Part shown: positions 11,855-22,122 of the stretch, piece after piece
Position numbering within the stretch: the stretch's first letter is position 1
Layout of the letters: each line of letters starts with the position of its first letter
Assembly (NCBI RefSeq): GCF_000218685.1
Contig: NW_006763298.1
Location: 816,049-880,048 of the forward strand
DNA length: 64,000 bases
Direction: 5' to 3'
Source of the DNA: Serpula lacrymans var. lacrymans S7.9
Lineage: Eukaryota; Basidiomycota; Agaricomycetes; Boletales; Serpulaceae
Translations under genes and position numbers: made by a program
Notes under the pieces: model-generated
Seen by the model: only the letters and a program-made list of their open reading frames with translations
The model's database searches: none
What the model was told of the DNA's origin: nothing

Positions 11855-13053
11855 ATGGCTGGTATCTTGTGTGATCATCCCCTGTTCAAAATGAACGTTG
11901 AGCTCCTTAGCTGGGACCAACGTGTCGTCCTTGCGTACAAACGAGCTAAGCTACTGTTAAATACGCATGGCTAGTGCCCTTACCCCTTGTTGCATATGCA
12001 GAGTTAGCTGATGTCAATGTGACAATATATTTTAGATCTTACAGCTTCGGACGTTTTGCATTGTTCTCCTAAATTTTGGGCTCTGCAAGCCGATCCCATC
12101 ATGGCAACAGACATCGCATGTTACACCATCTTGGCGGCTCACGTTGGACTCACGATCGGTACTATTGCAAAGTTTGCAGAGTCTAGGGATGATTTGAAGT
12201 CTCTTATCGAAAAACTCCTACGACTTGATATTGTCGGCGTTTATTTACTGAGCGAGCGAGGTCACGGACTAGACGCTTTCAATATTGAAACAACTGCTAC
12301 ACTTACTGAACATCATTTCATTCTCAATACTCCTCGAGAGGAGGCAGCGAAGTAATACGACTCTATTTTGGTATCACGTGAACAGATTCATTAACCACAA
12401 TCTCATAGATGGATGCCCGCGACAACCCCGTTGTATGGTGTTCGAAAGGTGGCGGTTGTGATGGCGCGATTGATCGTTTCTGGCTCTGATCGAGGTGTTC
12501 GGCCCTTTATCGTGCCCATATGCGATACCCGACAGATGTGCAGTGGAATTACCTCCACAAGACTCCCACCTCGCACAGGGTCATCTCCGCTCGATTTTTC
12601 TATTACAAGTTTCAATAATGTTCGGTTGCCTCATAGTGCCTTACTAGGAGCCGATCTTGGGCTACCTGAAGACCCATTGAAAGCATGGTGGGATGAGATG
12701 TGGCGAATACCCTTAGGAACGGCTGCTGTGGCTGCTCCTCTCATACAGGGAGTTAGACACGCAGCATATATTGGTGGCCAGTATTCTCTACATCGAATGA
12801 TCATGGGGAAAGGCCCAGCGCCTGTTTCTATCCTGACCTTCCGCACGCAACAGCGCCCTGTCCTCCAAGCCATTGCATGTGCAATGGTTCTCCATAACTG
12901 GTTTCCTCGCTGCATAAAGGATTTAATGAATGATAGTCTTGATCATCGGGTCAGACATGGGCTGGCTGTTATTTTGAAGACGAGTGCAAGCCGCCTTTCA
13001 CAGCTTTGCATTCGCGAAGTTGCGGAACGTTGTGTGCACAAGGGTCCGTCTGT
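11855..13053 (+). CDS. Acyl-CoA oxidase/dehydrogenase-like flavoprotein, cut by an assembly gap
   Basis: Three exons are readable: 11855-11969, 12036-12351 and 12409 into the N gap. The start reads MAGILCDHPLFK and the frame continues through SPKFWALQADPIMA. It then passes through LSERGHGLDAFNIETTATL and REEAAKWMPATTPLYG, which match the substrate and flavin region of peroxisomal acyl-CoA oxidases. VRPFIVPI, LPHSALLG and YIGGQYSLHR follow, and the last readable part matches the C-terminal helical domain. Such enzymes oxidise acyl-CoA thioesters with FAD. The second intron (12352-12408) is a clean 57-nt GT-AG intron that removes two apparent stops. The first intron only keeps frame with a GC donor (G|GCTAGT at 11970), a weak sequence that may be a decayed site. 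The C-terminal part lies in or beyond the gap and could not be joined to the sequence after 13153. Confidence 0.7.
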
Positions 13054-13153
13054 NNNNNNNNNNNNNNNNNNNNNNNNNNNNNNNNNNNNNNNNNNNNNNN
13101 NNNNNNNNNNNNNNNNNNNNNNNNNNNNNNNNNNNNNNNNNNNNNNNNNNNNN
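13054..13153. other. Assembly gap of 100 N
   Basis: The gap interrupts the acyl-CoA oxidase-like gene. One hundred is a common placeholder length, so the true gap size is unknown. Confidence 0.95.
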
Positions 13154-13731
13154 TACGTGGGCTTACTACCGACGTACTACGGGAACGCGAACCGTGAGGA
13201 TGTATTGGAGCCACTGATATCAGCTCGTTTGTGAGGAAGAATACTTGACATGCGTGGTCTAGCAGCTCGTTTATTCTGGTAGGTATGTCAGATCTCATCA
13301 CTAAGCAAGTTTTGACTCAATCATGCACAATTTCTACAGATTGGGACTAACCATGATGAGGCGACATGACATTGTAGAGTTAAAGTTAATAAATGTAGAA
13401 GTGACACGATAAACACAGGTATTCGTCAGTTTTCTTATGGATTTAATTTTCGGTTCAGAGCTCCAGGCCATTCGACGCCAGTTTTCCTTATGTTTATACG
13501 GCTCAAGAAAATAGAAAAACATGTTATGCATAGTTGACCATATGGTGCTCCTGAATGAAACGCCCCCGTTTCCTCAGTAGCAAAAAAAGTTTTGTTACTT
13601 GGATCATCTCGTCGTAATCTGTGGCACTACGTCAAGGCAATCGTGCATGTTTCCTATCATCATCTGCGCATCTATCTACATTGCTAAATTAAGCCAGTTT
13701 TTTTTACAGGCCTGCCATACAAGTGCGTATA
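13154..13731. other. Region after the gap, no supported gene
   Basis: It may contain the last exon of the oxidase-like gene, but I could not find a frame that continues the family. The remainder is AT-rich and looks intergenic. Confidence 0.35.
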
Positions 13732-15082
13732 CTAACGCGTTTGTCTGCTTTCTTCAGCTCGTGTTGGTGCTGTTAGCCATCCCAACACGTTCAAGACGGT
13801 TTTCAAAAAACCGTATACAGCAGTGGTATTAGGTGACTCCTTCGTCCTAGACACAGCAGTTCCTTTCTCCCTCACTTCATTGTAGGTCGCCAGCTGATTG
13901 GTTATCTCTCCCAACCAGAGTCGCCCGTCGACTTTCCATGCTGTAGGGGAGCAACAACGTTGAATCAGTTCTCGCATGGCTATCTTGGATTCCTCGAATT
14001 CCTTGTCGAATATGTATCCTCCATCTCTCATCGCTCTTCCCCTAGTTATAGTCACACAGGCGTGACCAGCAAACTCCATCTGTCGCCTGTTGAACTCAGC
14101 CCCGTTCTCTACCCACCACGACTCCATAGGGTCCTCATTTTCCAGTCCAGTCACCACGACCACGATTGGAACTTTTGCCTGGCAGATGATGGCATAGAAC
14201 AGGTCATAGTTGATCTTCAAGATGGTTTTGAAACGGCCTCCAGAAACGCAATACACAAGTAGAGACACGCCTTCTTTCATGTTCTGCACGAGGTCTTGTA
14301 GATTTCTAATTGCTTGTTCTGCAGGGACGCTACCCTGTTCTCCTTCATTCAACCCGGCAGTGTCCCAGAGCCTGTATGGGGAGCCATTGATGTTGACAGT
14401 GTATCCAACGCTCTCGAAGGTACAGCCCAGTGCGCTGTTAGATGTGACAGCGATGTCCGATCCGGCGATCATGTTCAAGATCGAGCTCTTTCCTGTTCCC
14501 GATTCACCGAAGATGAGCACGTTGGCGATGGCGGGAGAGCTTTGTAGAGAATGCTGGAGGGGAAAGGGTGAGGTTACTGTATCATTATTAAAAGAAAGTG
14601 AGATTCGTTGTATTTATCTCACGACAAGTTTTACACTCACCTGAACCATGTTCCCCTTCAGAAAATGGTTTATCTGGATGGATAGCACGGTTGGGGGTTG
14701 TATGAGTGCTTGTACCGGGTGTACTCTCTCCACGAGTGACATCCTTGTGACTAACTCCTTGATTGGGATCTCTGTAAATGACTCCTTTTTGAGCCGCATC
14801 TCTGTGAGGAGCTCCATGAGCTGCGTCTTTGTGGGCGGCTCCTCCTTGTAGAGCGTCTCTTTGGGGGACCACTTGAGCGTCTTTACGAGGGACTCTTTCT
14901 TGAGTGACTCTCTCATAAGAGCTTCCTCCCCGAGCGATTTCTCCTTGACTGACTACTCTCTCTTCTTTTTGTGAGCTGGATGGTCGTATGTAGCTGTTAG
15001 TTAAATTCTTACGTTACTGGTGAGTTCTCTCGACTATTGCTATCTATTTGACACGATAGCTCACCGAAATCCTAGACATCAT
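13732..15082 (-). CDS. AIG1-like P-loop GTPase with N-terminal repeat region
   Basis: The best model has exons 15065-15082, 14641-15007 and 13732-14576, giving 409 aa in frame with 57- and 64-nt introns. The G domain starts with a P-loop FGESGTGKSS (G1). DTAGL follows as G3, and a strand ending in VVVVTGLENED sits where the (N/T)KxD base-recognition motif is expected. The N-terminal exon encodes a degenerate repeat of about nine residues built on [RK]D-x3-G (for example HKDAAHG, HRDAAQKG, YRDPNQG, HKDVTRG). The same DNA stays open in a second frame that starts with an ATG at 14916 and could splice to 14555 in phase, so the repeat frame is not certain. Fungal proteins of this type resemble GIMAP/AIG1 and septin-like GTPases and often sit near NLR genes. 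The cellular role is unknown. A second copy of the G domain lies at 16350. Confidence 0.68.
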
Positions 15083-16349
15083 TCTATGCGATAAACTTGA
15101 CCGATATCGACAGGTGCGTAAATATTTGAATGGGTTCAAAGGCGTTTTATGACTTTAGAGGTGTCCAGATTGGTAACTTTTGACTGGGCGGAGGGGTAAC
15201 ATATAAGACGCTTGATGCCGAATATTTATTGTCGGAAGACTATCCCGTGGTCATGATGGAAGCAGGGAAATTGTAATGAAGGAACACAGTTGGCCCTTAA
15301 CATCCTTCTGGGCTTGTCCACAGCTCAACACGACAAACTCGTGGGGTATGTATCCCACCATTTCGAGTCAGAACTAAGGACTGATAGCGCCATGTAGCCG
15401 GAAGAACGAACCACCCTACACGTTGGTTACCCATTCTGTCTGATCAGCGAACAAACTGCGGAATGGGAATACGAGAAGTTCATGTGATGTTTCTTGTGAG
15501 CTTTCCCTTGGTGTGTGTTTCTATGAAGCGCAGTTGATGGAGTTCAGGAGATCCCCCAGACATGAAGAGATGAAACTTCCTCTCTTATCTTAACCCTATC
15601 AAATGCCTCTGAAAGACTTTTCTCTCTCTCGTAATCACCGCCGTTCCTTTCATCCTGGCGCTTGTTGATATTAGCGCTGACTCCCCTTATCTGATTGCAT
15701 ACAATGGTGCTTAAAGGCATCAATCGCGAGTCCGGTCTTGCCCCCCTGAGGACAGGTGAGAATATCAATTTGTCCAAACAACAATAAGAGACGCTCATCT
15801 TGCTTTATATAGGTTATTGTTTTCAAAGCGCTCTGCACTCCTAGTCAGCTGGAATTGCACTGGGCCTCGTGGACCCTTGATCGATATGTAGGAAGCAGCT
15901 TGGGGCGCTAGAAATATGTGATGGGATAACACTTACCAATAGGCTTTCGCAAGTTAGTGCCTTCCTATCACAGACGCCTTGATAGCTGATATATGGGCGC
16001 AGACAAATAGGGCAGCTTCGTGTTATCTGGAATGAGGAACATGTTTTGTTGGATGGGAAAAGTGTGGGAGGGTTAAGGGTTGTATGCTCTGGTATCTCGC
16101 TCGAATTGGCAAAGGAACAACACGTTGATGCCCTGTATTCAAATTGAAGTAACGACTGAATAACTTTTATATGAGCTTGGGGGTTGAAAACTCCTGCTAA
16201 ATCTCTTAGCCGTCCACTGTGAACATCTCACATCGTAACCATATTTTCATACCTTTTAAGGTGAAGTTTAACGTCCTGCTCCCATTATTCGACATAAACA
16301 CTGATGAGAAAAGTCAACTATTTTCACAGAGACCATCTACTCGATAGAT
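15083..16349. other. Intergenic region between the two GTPase genes
   Basis: The divergent GTPase genes share this upstream region. An 84-codon minus frame (15544-15798) has no recognisable domain. A TTTTCACAG acceptor-like site just before the second GTPase start (about 16321-16329) may belong to a 5'UTR intron. Confidence 0.4.
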
Positions 16350-17153
16350 ATGCACCCGCCCAACGTGATCTTGTTCGGAGAGACAGGCGCTGGCAAAAGT
16401 TCAATCATAAACCTAATTGCAGGTGACTCAATCGCAATGATCTCCGGCGGAGCCAGCGGTTGTACGTTCCAATACACTGCGTTCAAGGCAAACATCCATG
16501 GCCGCGACTTCATGCTTTATGATACTGCAGGACTGGACGAGGGAGAGGAAGGAAAGGTGGCAAAGCAAGCTGCCATAGTGCAGTTATACCAGCTTGTCCA
16601 AGCCTTGTCCACCCAGGGCGGCGTCAGCCTCTTGATTTTCTGCATGCGTGGGCGGCTCAAGGAAGCATCGCAGAAGAACTGGAGACTCTTCCACGAAGTG
16701 TTTTGTCGAGGGCAGGTTCCTATCGTCGTCGCTATCACTGCGCTAGAGAATGAGATTACGGCGAATGAAATGAGCGATGGGCAGATCAGTAATAAGTTAG
16801 AGGAATGGTGGAGGAACAACGAAAGCGCGTTTAGGGGTTACGGGATGCACCCACAAGCGCATGCTTGCATTGTATCAACGACAGGGAGGAGAAACGGATA
16901 TGCCGATGTCTACAACGTTTCCCAGCAAAAGATGCGCGATGTGATACGGGATTATTACAGGAGGCCATCTTGGAATGTGGAGAGGCTTGAGTGGTTTACG
17001 TACGTTGTCCATACCATCGATGGACAATGTGGAAAGAAGACCAGACAAGTCACAAAGGAAAACGGTCCCATTATTCAAGAGTTAAGAGAGAAATGCGGGA
17101 TGGGAGATCAGGAAGCTCTGAAGCTTGCAGAACTGCTGAATGAAGTAAAATAG
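16350..17153 (+). CDS. AIG1-like P-loop GTPase
   Basis: One open frame of 267 aa begins at an ATG just before the G domain. The P-loop is FGETGAGKSS, the switch II motif DTAGLDEGEEG, and the position normally holding (N/T)KxD reads VVAITALENE. Both GTPases in this window therefore share an unusual LEN(E) element instead of the canonical guanine-specificity motif. A single Trp-rich stretch (SWNVERLEWF) follows the G domain. There is no transmembrane segment or obvious C-terminal effector domain. It lies head-to-head with the related gene at 13732-15082, consistent with local duplication followed by divergence, because the first copy has an added repeat region. Hydrolysis of GTP is likely from G1 and G3; base specificity and partners cannot be read from sequence. 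Confidence 0.82.
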   Translation: MHPPNVILFGETGAGKSSIINLIAGDSIAMISGGASGCTFQYTAFKANIHGRDFMLYDTAGLDEGEEGKVAKQAAIVQLYQLVQALSTQGGVSLLIFCMRGRLKEASQKNWRLFHEVFCRGQVPIVVAITALENEITANEMSDGQISNKLEEWWRNNESAFRGYGMHPQAHACIVSTTGRRNGYADVYNVSQQKMRDVIRDYYRRPSWNVERLEWFTYVVHTIDGQCGKKTRQVTKENGPIIQELREKCGMGDQEALKLAELLNEVK

Positions 17154-17330
17154 TCATCGTTTCCTATTTCTTACTTTCATTAAAGTATAACACACTTGTA
17201 GACTCCGCACGACGACTCCGAAGTGCATCTGAAATTACTAAAACTGCAACACGGATAGTATTTGTCATTAAGAGATACAAAACATATACAACGCACTCAA
17301 CATAGCAGTTATCTTCTAATCTCTATATGT

Positions 17331-17870
17331 TTACTTCGTTCTTTTATAGATTTTGTTCAGGAAGCTCCTGAACACCTCTCTCTTTACCACCGTTCCTTCA
17401 GGCGCACCGGCCTGCTCATCCTCTGGGATAGTGTCGATTAAACTCGTAACTCGCTGGTACGCATCCTCCTCGTACTTGCGATACCGTTCACGCAAGTTAA
17501 TCTCCTCGTACAACGCTTTCACGCGTGCCTCCTTCTGTGAGTCCTTTTGCCCGTAGTTCTCATCAAGCACCTTGCGTTGCTCAGGAGTCGCCACCGAGAG
17601 AGCAACGTTGATACACCATGAGCATTTATTATCGATGATATCAGTCCCGACTTTCCCAATCTGCTCAGGCGTGCCAGAGTAATCGAGGAAATCATCTTGG
17701 ATTTGGAAGTATTCACCGAGAGGGAGGAGGATATCGAGCGCTAGCTTGTAGGGAGAGACGACCTTGCCAGAGTGGGTGTAAGAGGCAGGAACGTGGCACA
17801 TGTGCATGGCGAGTGCGACAGGGAGATAGAAGGAGTAATAAGAAGTTTTGTAGCGGACGATGGGGTAGAT
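17331..17870 (-). CDS. Farnesyl diphosphate synthase, last exon only
   Basis: This 180-codon exon (179 aa plus stop) follows a good acceptor CTATCTGCAG at its upstream edge. It reads [16 protein letters not shown], then [20 protein letters not shown], which contains the second Asp-rich motif DDFLD of trans-prenyltransferases. [13 protein letters not shown] follows, and the C terminus is IYKRTK. Farnesyl diphosphate synthase condenses isopentenyl diphosphate with dimethylallyl and geranyl diphosphate in the mevalonate pathway. The exons carrying the first DDxxD motif and the N terminus are not found anywhere else in the window. Repeat DNA begins about ten bases beyond the acceptor. Either an insertion has hugely expanded this intron, or the copy is a 5'-truncated pseudogene. 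The family call is secure; the gene's integrity is doubtful. Confidence 0.85.
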   Translation of the reverse strand: MYPIVRYKTSYYSFYLPVALAMHMCHVPASYTHSGKVVSPYKLALDILLPLGEYFQIQDDFLDYSGTPEQIGKVGTDIIDNKCSWCINVALSVATPEQRKVLDENYGQKDSQKEARVKALYEEINLRERYRKYEEDAYQRVTSLIDTIPEDEQAGAPEGTVVKREVFRSFLNKIYKRTK

Positions 17871-17936
17871 CTGCAGATAGCAGGTGGGGGACCCCCAGTT
17901 ACATTTGTTTTTACTTTACAAAGAGAACAAGTCTGC

Positions 17937-18350
17937 ATGTCATCATCTGATGACCCAAATGCTGCCCTCCTGCAGCAAATGCGGAGGCAAATAGTTGCGC
18001 TGACCATGCAACTCACAGAGCTTCAGGCACACCCCCCTGAAACCATGGAGCAGAAATAGTGTACAACACAAAGGCTGAGATCATTGCCAACCCCAGTATT
18101 TTGACGTAGGCTGAGCAAAATTTGCTGAATGGTGGATTAAGCTCCAGATTTGGGTGAAGGCCAATTATGTGGCCTTTGAAAATGACTTTGAGCTCTGAAC
18201 TGCCGTACTGTCAAGGCTCTAAGGAGCTATGGTGGGTCAATACACCCAAGTTAGACTTCAGGAGTGCTACTCCACGAACATGTGGCCCTCCTGGGATGAC
18301 TTCAAAGATAAGATTGAAAAATATTTTAAACCCCAAGCTGAGCATGACTA
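17937..18350 (+). pseudogene. Degenerate LTR-retrotransposon gag fragment
   Basis: An ATG starts a 40-codon frame (MSSSDDPNAALLQQ...) ending in a stop. Beyond it, shifted frames encode AEWWIKLQIW, then GQYTQVRLQECYST, then WPSWDDFKDKIEKYFKP, which is typical of retrotransposon Gag. Several stops interrupt it. It begins about 65 bp from the farnesyl synthase acceptor, and a GGTGGGGGACCCCC palindrome near 17883 separates the two. The fragment is cut on the right by a minus-strand LTR. Confidence 0.7.
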
Positions 18351-18352
18351 GG

Positions 18353-18665
18353 TATAACGTCTTCACTTATGCCGAACTAACGGAGTGAAGGCGTCGAATC
18401 TCAGCAGGTAGTTGAATTTGTTTATAGAGAGGAAATCAAAAGCTAAGGTATGTACAATGAAGATTGACCACTTATATATGTAATGAGGCATGTCAGCCTT
18501 GAGGCGCTGACTGAGAAACATGAGGATAACACATGTGTGATGAGTAATCAGGTGACCTAATGTCACGTGATGAGATAAGATAAATACTACATGCTGATTA
18601 GATATAGTATGATAAGTGTCTCTACATCAGATAAGGATTCAGGAGATTGAGATCGTTCTTTCCCG
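18353..18665 (-). repeat. Downstream LTR of the Ty3 element
   Basis: The minus strand shares long stretches with the solo LTR at 33123-33457, including CAGTCAGC..CTCAAGGCTGACA, a TATATAAGT box and the end GTTATA. The outer end is close to 18353. The inner end overlaps the last codons of pol and is approximate. Confidence 0.65.
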
Positions 18666-19209
18666 TAGCCTTTCCAATGAACCAGATATTCTAACTTGCC
18701 ACGTTTCAATCGTGAGTCAAGTATTTGTTCAACTTCATATTCTCTTTGTCCATCTACTTCTGCAGGTGGTGGTGGCTTTGGTTTCCTTTGTCCCGGATAT
18801 GTTGGTTCTTTGTAGGGGTGTAGAAGCTTTTCGTTAAAGACTGGGTAGATATTTTTCCATTTTCCAGGCAGTTTGAGTTTATAGGCTGCTGGTCCAGTCT
18901 TTTTCTCGACTACGAAGGGTCCGTGTCATTTGTCGTCGAGCTTCTTTGACAGTCGATCAGTGTTGATATGCTCTGCTTCGATGTAAACATTATTTCCGGG
19001 TTGGTATTCCACACTGTCTTTTTTGTTTTTATCGTATGATTTTTTCATAATCTCGGCTGCCTTTGCCAGAGATTTCTCCGCATTCTCTCGCACCTCCTTC
19101 ATCCTTTCTACGAACTCTTCCGCACTCTCATTCTTCACCATCTTTTTGACTCCTTCAGCTACTTTTGGATGTTGTCTGTAGTTTCCATAAAAAGGGCTAT
19201 GACCAGTAG
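18630..19209 (-). pseudogene. Ty3 integrase C-terminal part with chromodomain
   Basis: The minus strand encodes ATGHSPFYGNYRQHPK, a Lys-rich helical stretch, then a frame-shifted LDSRLKRGKLEYLVHWKGYG. That last motif is the chromodomain found at the integrase end of chromoviruses. It is separated from the integrase core by the 1.8-kb insert at 19214. Confidence 0.75.
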
Positions 19210-19213
19210 CCGA

Positions 19214-21020
19214 TGTCATGCACCAAAGTTGATTGGTAGCATGGACAGGTGTCAATAATGAAGCGAATATTCAAAAAGACTCGCCTTTGCGCCACACAGG
19301 CACAGTGCCACGTGGAATAGTAATTAATATTGCCCTTTTTGAACTTGTGGCTGATCAGCACCACCTCTATTAGGCAATCCAGTCACGCTCACCTTTGCTT
19401 TTCCATCCGGTACTTTCCGCATTTCGGCATTTCGGCAAATTTTCGCGTCGCCACTGGCTACACATTGCATTGCGCCCTCGCTTTTGTTGTTTCCCTTACT
19501 CCCCTTCCTTTGCCTAGCCCCACCATGGGCCCCTTCTTCTCCTTTTTATTCTCACCTGACGGTCGTTTCTGGATCCCCATTCTAATCCACTTTTTCGTCA
19601 CCTCCACCCTCCTCCTCCTCATCTTATTTGCACCCCCACCATTTCTGATGTCACCACTTCCTATCCGCTTCCGTTGCCGATCCATTGACTACCACATGCC
19701 ACTGCTGATATCAGCAAAGCCCCGGCGGCCGGTCCAAATAGGGCAACAGGTCCATCTTCATGACGTCGATCTGCCATCATATACTATCAAAACATCGGTC
19801 GCTCGTCTTGCCTGGTTGGAGCGTGGGTGGGTAGTTTTTGAGCTGGAGAAGGTTCATCCCCTTGCGTCACCCATGTTCATCGCTGTCCCATTCACTTGGG
19901 TACACTTATCTTTTGTCCATTGTCTTCGCTACAGCTACACCTATCACACGCTGCCTGGGACTCACTTGTTCCAAGTTGGAACTACTCCTCTCCCTCCCTC
20001 GTTTGATCAGGTGGTCCAACACAACCAGTCCATTGGTAAGGCCATGGAACTGTCGGATTTGGACTAGGTGGTGGACCGGTGGCTCCAGTTTCTTTTTCTT
20101 CAGCAGAACATTCATTTACAGTGCGATTATTTTTGATTTTTGAATCATTTTTATGGACACATATTTTTTTAGAATGCCTGACTGACAATAAAGGAACTGT
20201 GTTGATACTGATAGTGTTTTGCCTTGCCCTTTTTTTACTGCATCTTCCCATGACATCATGATTTTCCTGCTCTCTTTTTGCTATTGGACTTTACTCTATG
20301 GCTGTACAAACCTGTGACATTACTCACAGCATTTATTGTTCTATCCCTTTCTTTTCCTTTTTTTGACAATCTTATCCTGTACTACCTACGCAGGATTTGT
20401 CAGCGTACATTCCTTCCTTCATATTCTTTCTCATTCTTTTTGCACAGCTATACTGTGCATAGCCTACTTTTCTTTTACTATATAAACCCCTGTATTTTAC
20501 CTTGTAAAAAGAACAAGAACTCCAATCCAGACTTCTTCTCTACTCTCAAGTTCACTACTCTGCTACTTGTGATCCAGTGTGGTCACAACACTTCCCACTT
20601 CTACCACTGTCAACTGCTGTCATTGTCACTTCCCACTTTTGAAGTCATTGTCATCCCTTTCGATTAGAGTCCTTCTGAGCACTACAGTTTGTGTGTCAGG
20701 AGCCTGCTATCACTGGGAACCTCGTCATATTGTCGTTCTCAAACCTACCTTGTGCTACGATTAGCAAGGTAGTGCTTATCTATACTCGTCACTAAGCACC
20801 TATCTTCTATAAATTCAACTATCCCTCCTCCTCAAAACCCACACCCATACATCTCTGGGTTTTACTTTGAAGGATCCTTATACATACCACCCCATGAACA
20901 ACCAGAGCACCCACTGTTCTAGGAGGCAAAGCCCATAAACAAGTTCCGTGGAATCTGGGAGGATTGTGTGTTAGTTTGTTTTTGTGTGTGGTTTTCTAAC
21001 AACAGTTCTCAACATCGACA
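19214..21020 (+). mobile_element. 1.8-kb LTR-like insertion (long solo LTR) carrying a reading frame
   Basis: The insert begins TGTCATGC and ends ATCGACA, so it has TG...CA ends. It is flanked on both sides by CCGA, and removing it restores the integrase frame NNKEHSATGHS. A TATATAAA box lies at 20479-20486, as expected for an LTR promoter. A second copy of the same end, inverted, is seen at 31965-32061 beside an N gap. No internal gag or pol is present, so a long solo LTR or a large non-autonomous derivative fits best. Strand is arbitrary but follows the TATA box. Confidence 0.75.
19525..20067 (+). CDS. Reading frame inside the 1.8-kb LTR-like element
   Basis: A CACCATGG context starts a 180-aa frame (a longer frame begins at 19330). 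Near its N terminus is a hydrophobic span, WIPILIHFFVTSTLLLLILFA-like, of about 21 residues. It is followed by a better-ordered part containing RRPVQIGQQVHLHD, WLERGWVVFELEKVHP and a C terminus ending LSDLD. Codon use and hydrophobic pattern look protein-like rather than random. It lies upstream of the TATA box of the element, hence in the U3-equivalent part. I do not recognise the family. It may be a captured host sequence or a coding relic of the element. Confidence 0.4.
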   Translation: MGPFFSFLFSPDGRFWIPILIHFFVTSTLLLLILFAPPPFLMSPLPIRFRCRSIDYHMPLLISAKPRRPVQIGQQVHLHDVDLPSYTIKTSVARLAWLERGWVVFELEKVHPLASPMFIAVPFTWVHLSFVHCLRYSYTYHTLPGTHLFQVGTTPLPPSFDQVVQHNQSIGKAMELSDLD

Positions 21021-21867
21021 CCGAATGTTCTTTGTTATTATAGGAAAACTCCGCTAACGGTAACCATTCTGCCCAATCATCTTGTTTATGATTTACAAAA
21101 ATTCTGAGGTATTGTTTATTAAGAACAAAGCTTGAAGGAAGTGTCTAGCCACTTGCTGAGAGCAATCAGGGACTGGAACTAGAGTCCAATGTGAGTAACT
21201 AGAGAATAGGAAGCATTGGACTCTGCAATACTGTCCGAAGTTTTGTAAACAAAGGTAAACAAAGCAGCCACAAAGGCGAAATAATAGAGAACACAATCAA
21301 TAGTGAATGATAGAAGAATAGATAGAGAAAGGAATGAAAATATATAGGTAGCACAAAGGTGCAGAATCACCAAAACTAACATTGTTCAACCTCTTGATTG
21401 ATTCTCTCCGTTTGTCCATCTGTTTGAGGTTGATATGCAGTGGATGGATTTCCTTTTATTCTGAGTAATGTATAGAGATCTTTCATGAAGATTGAGACAA
21501 ATTGGACTCCCCAATCCGATATGACTTTATCAGGTAGTCCGTGATGTCTGAAGACGTTGTCTCGGAATAATCTCGCTACTCCTTCGGAATTTAGTTCAGC
21601 ATGAGTTGGTAATAATTTAATCATTTTGGAAAATTGATCAACAATTACCATTATCATATTGTGGCCCTTGGATTCAGGTAACGGTCCGATGAGATCTGTT
21701 GAAATGATTTGCCAGGGGTGGCTTGGGATCTCATTTGGGTGTAGTGGTGCTGCCTTTTTCTGATGGTCTATTTTGGTTCTTTGGCAGGTTTTGCATCCCA
21801 TTACATATTCTTGGATGTCTTTATCCATATAAGGCCACCAGTACGTTCTGGTAATCAACTCCTTCAT
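21021..21867 (-). pseudogene. Ty3 integrase core, split by a 264-bp insert
   Basis: The minus strand encodes the zinc-binding end GCKTCQRTK and the catalytic region LIGPLPES, then DNVFRHHGLPDKVISDWG with the second Asp of the DDE triad. YQPQTDGQTERINQEVEQ follows with the Glu. The frame resumes across 21118-21381 as [26 protein letters not shown]. The first catalytic Asp is in the STDLIGPL stretch, so the triad is intact although the gene is not. Confidence 0.85.
21118..21381 (-). mobile_element. 264-bp solo LTR-like insertion
   Basis: The insert starts TGTTAGTTTTGG on the minus strand and sits between two copies of TTGTT (21113-21117 and 21382-21386). Deleting it joins EVEQ directly to YLRIF in the integrase. 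The far end reads CTTAATA rather than a perfect CA. A TATATATTT stretch lies near 21340. Most likely a solo LTR of a copia-type element. Confidence 0.7.
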
Positions 21868-22122
21868 CTTGTACCGGCCTGGGTGACCAGCAATGATAGA
21901 ATCATGATTTTCTCTGATGATCTTTTCTCAAAGTTTCCGGTCTTTCGGAACATACATTCATCCTTTGAAATATATTAACCCCTCCTCTGTCCACCAACCG
22001 TCTTCTTGATCTCGTACCTTTCCTTCCATCTTTTTTACCACTTCATCTACGTTGTTCATTCTCTTACTGATCCATTTATATGTCTCTATTGTCTCTTTTT
22101 GTGATCCTTCCATTTCTTGCCT

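Noticed and set aside
15544..15798. 84-codon minus frame between the GTPases
   Set aside because: No motif or splice partner; could be a remnant, but nothing supports it.
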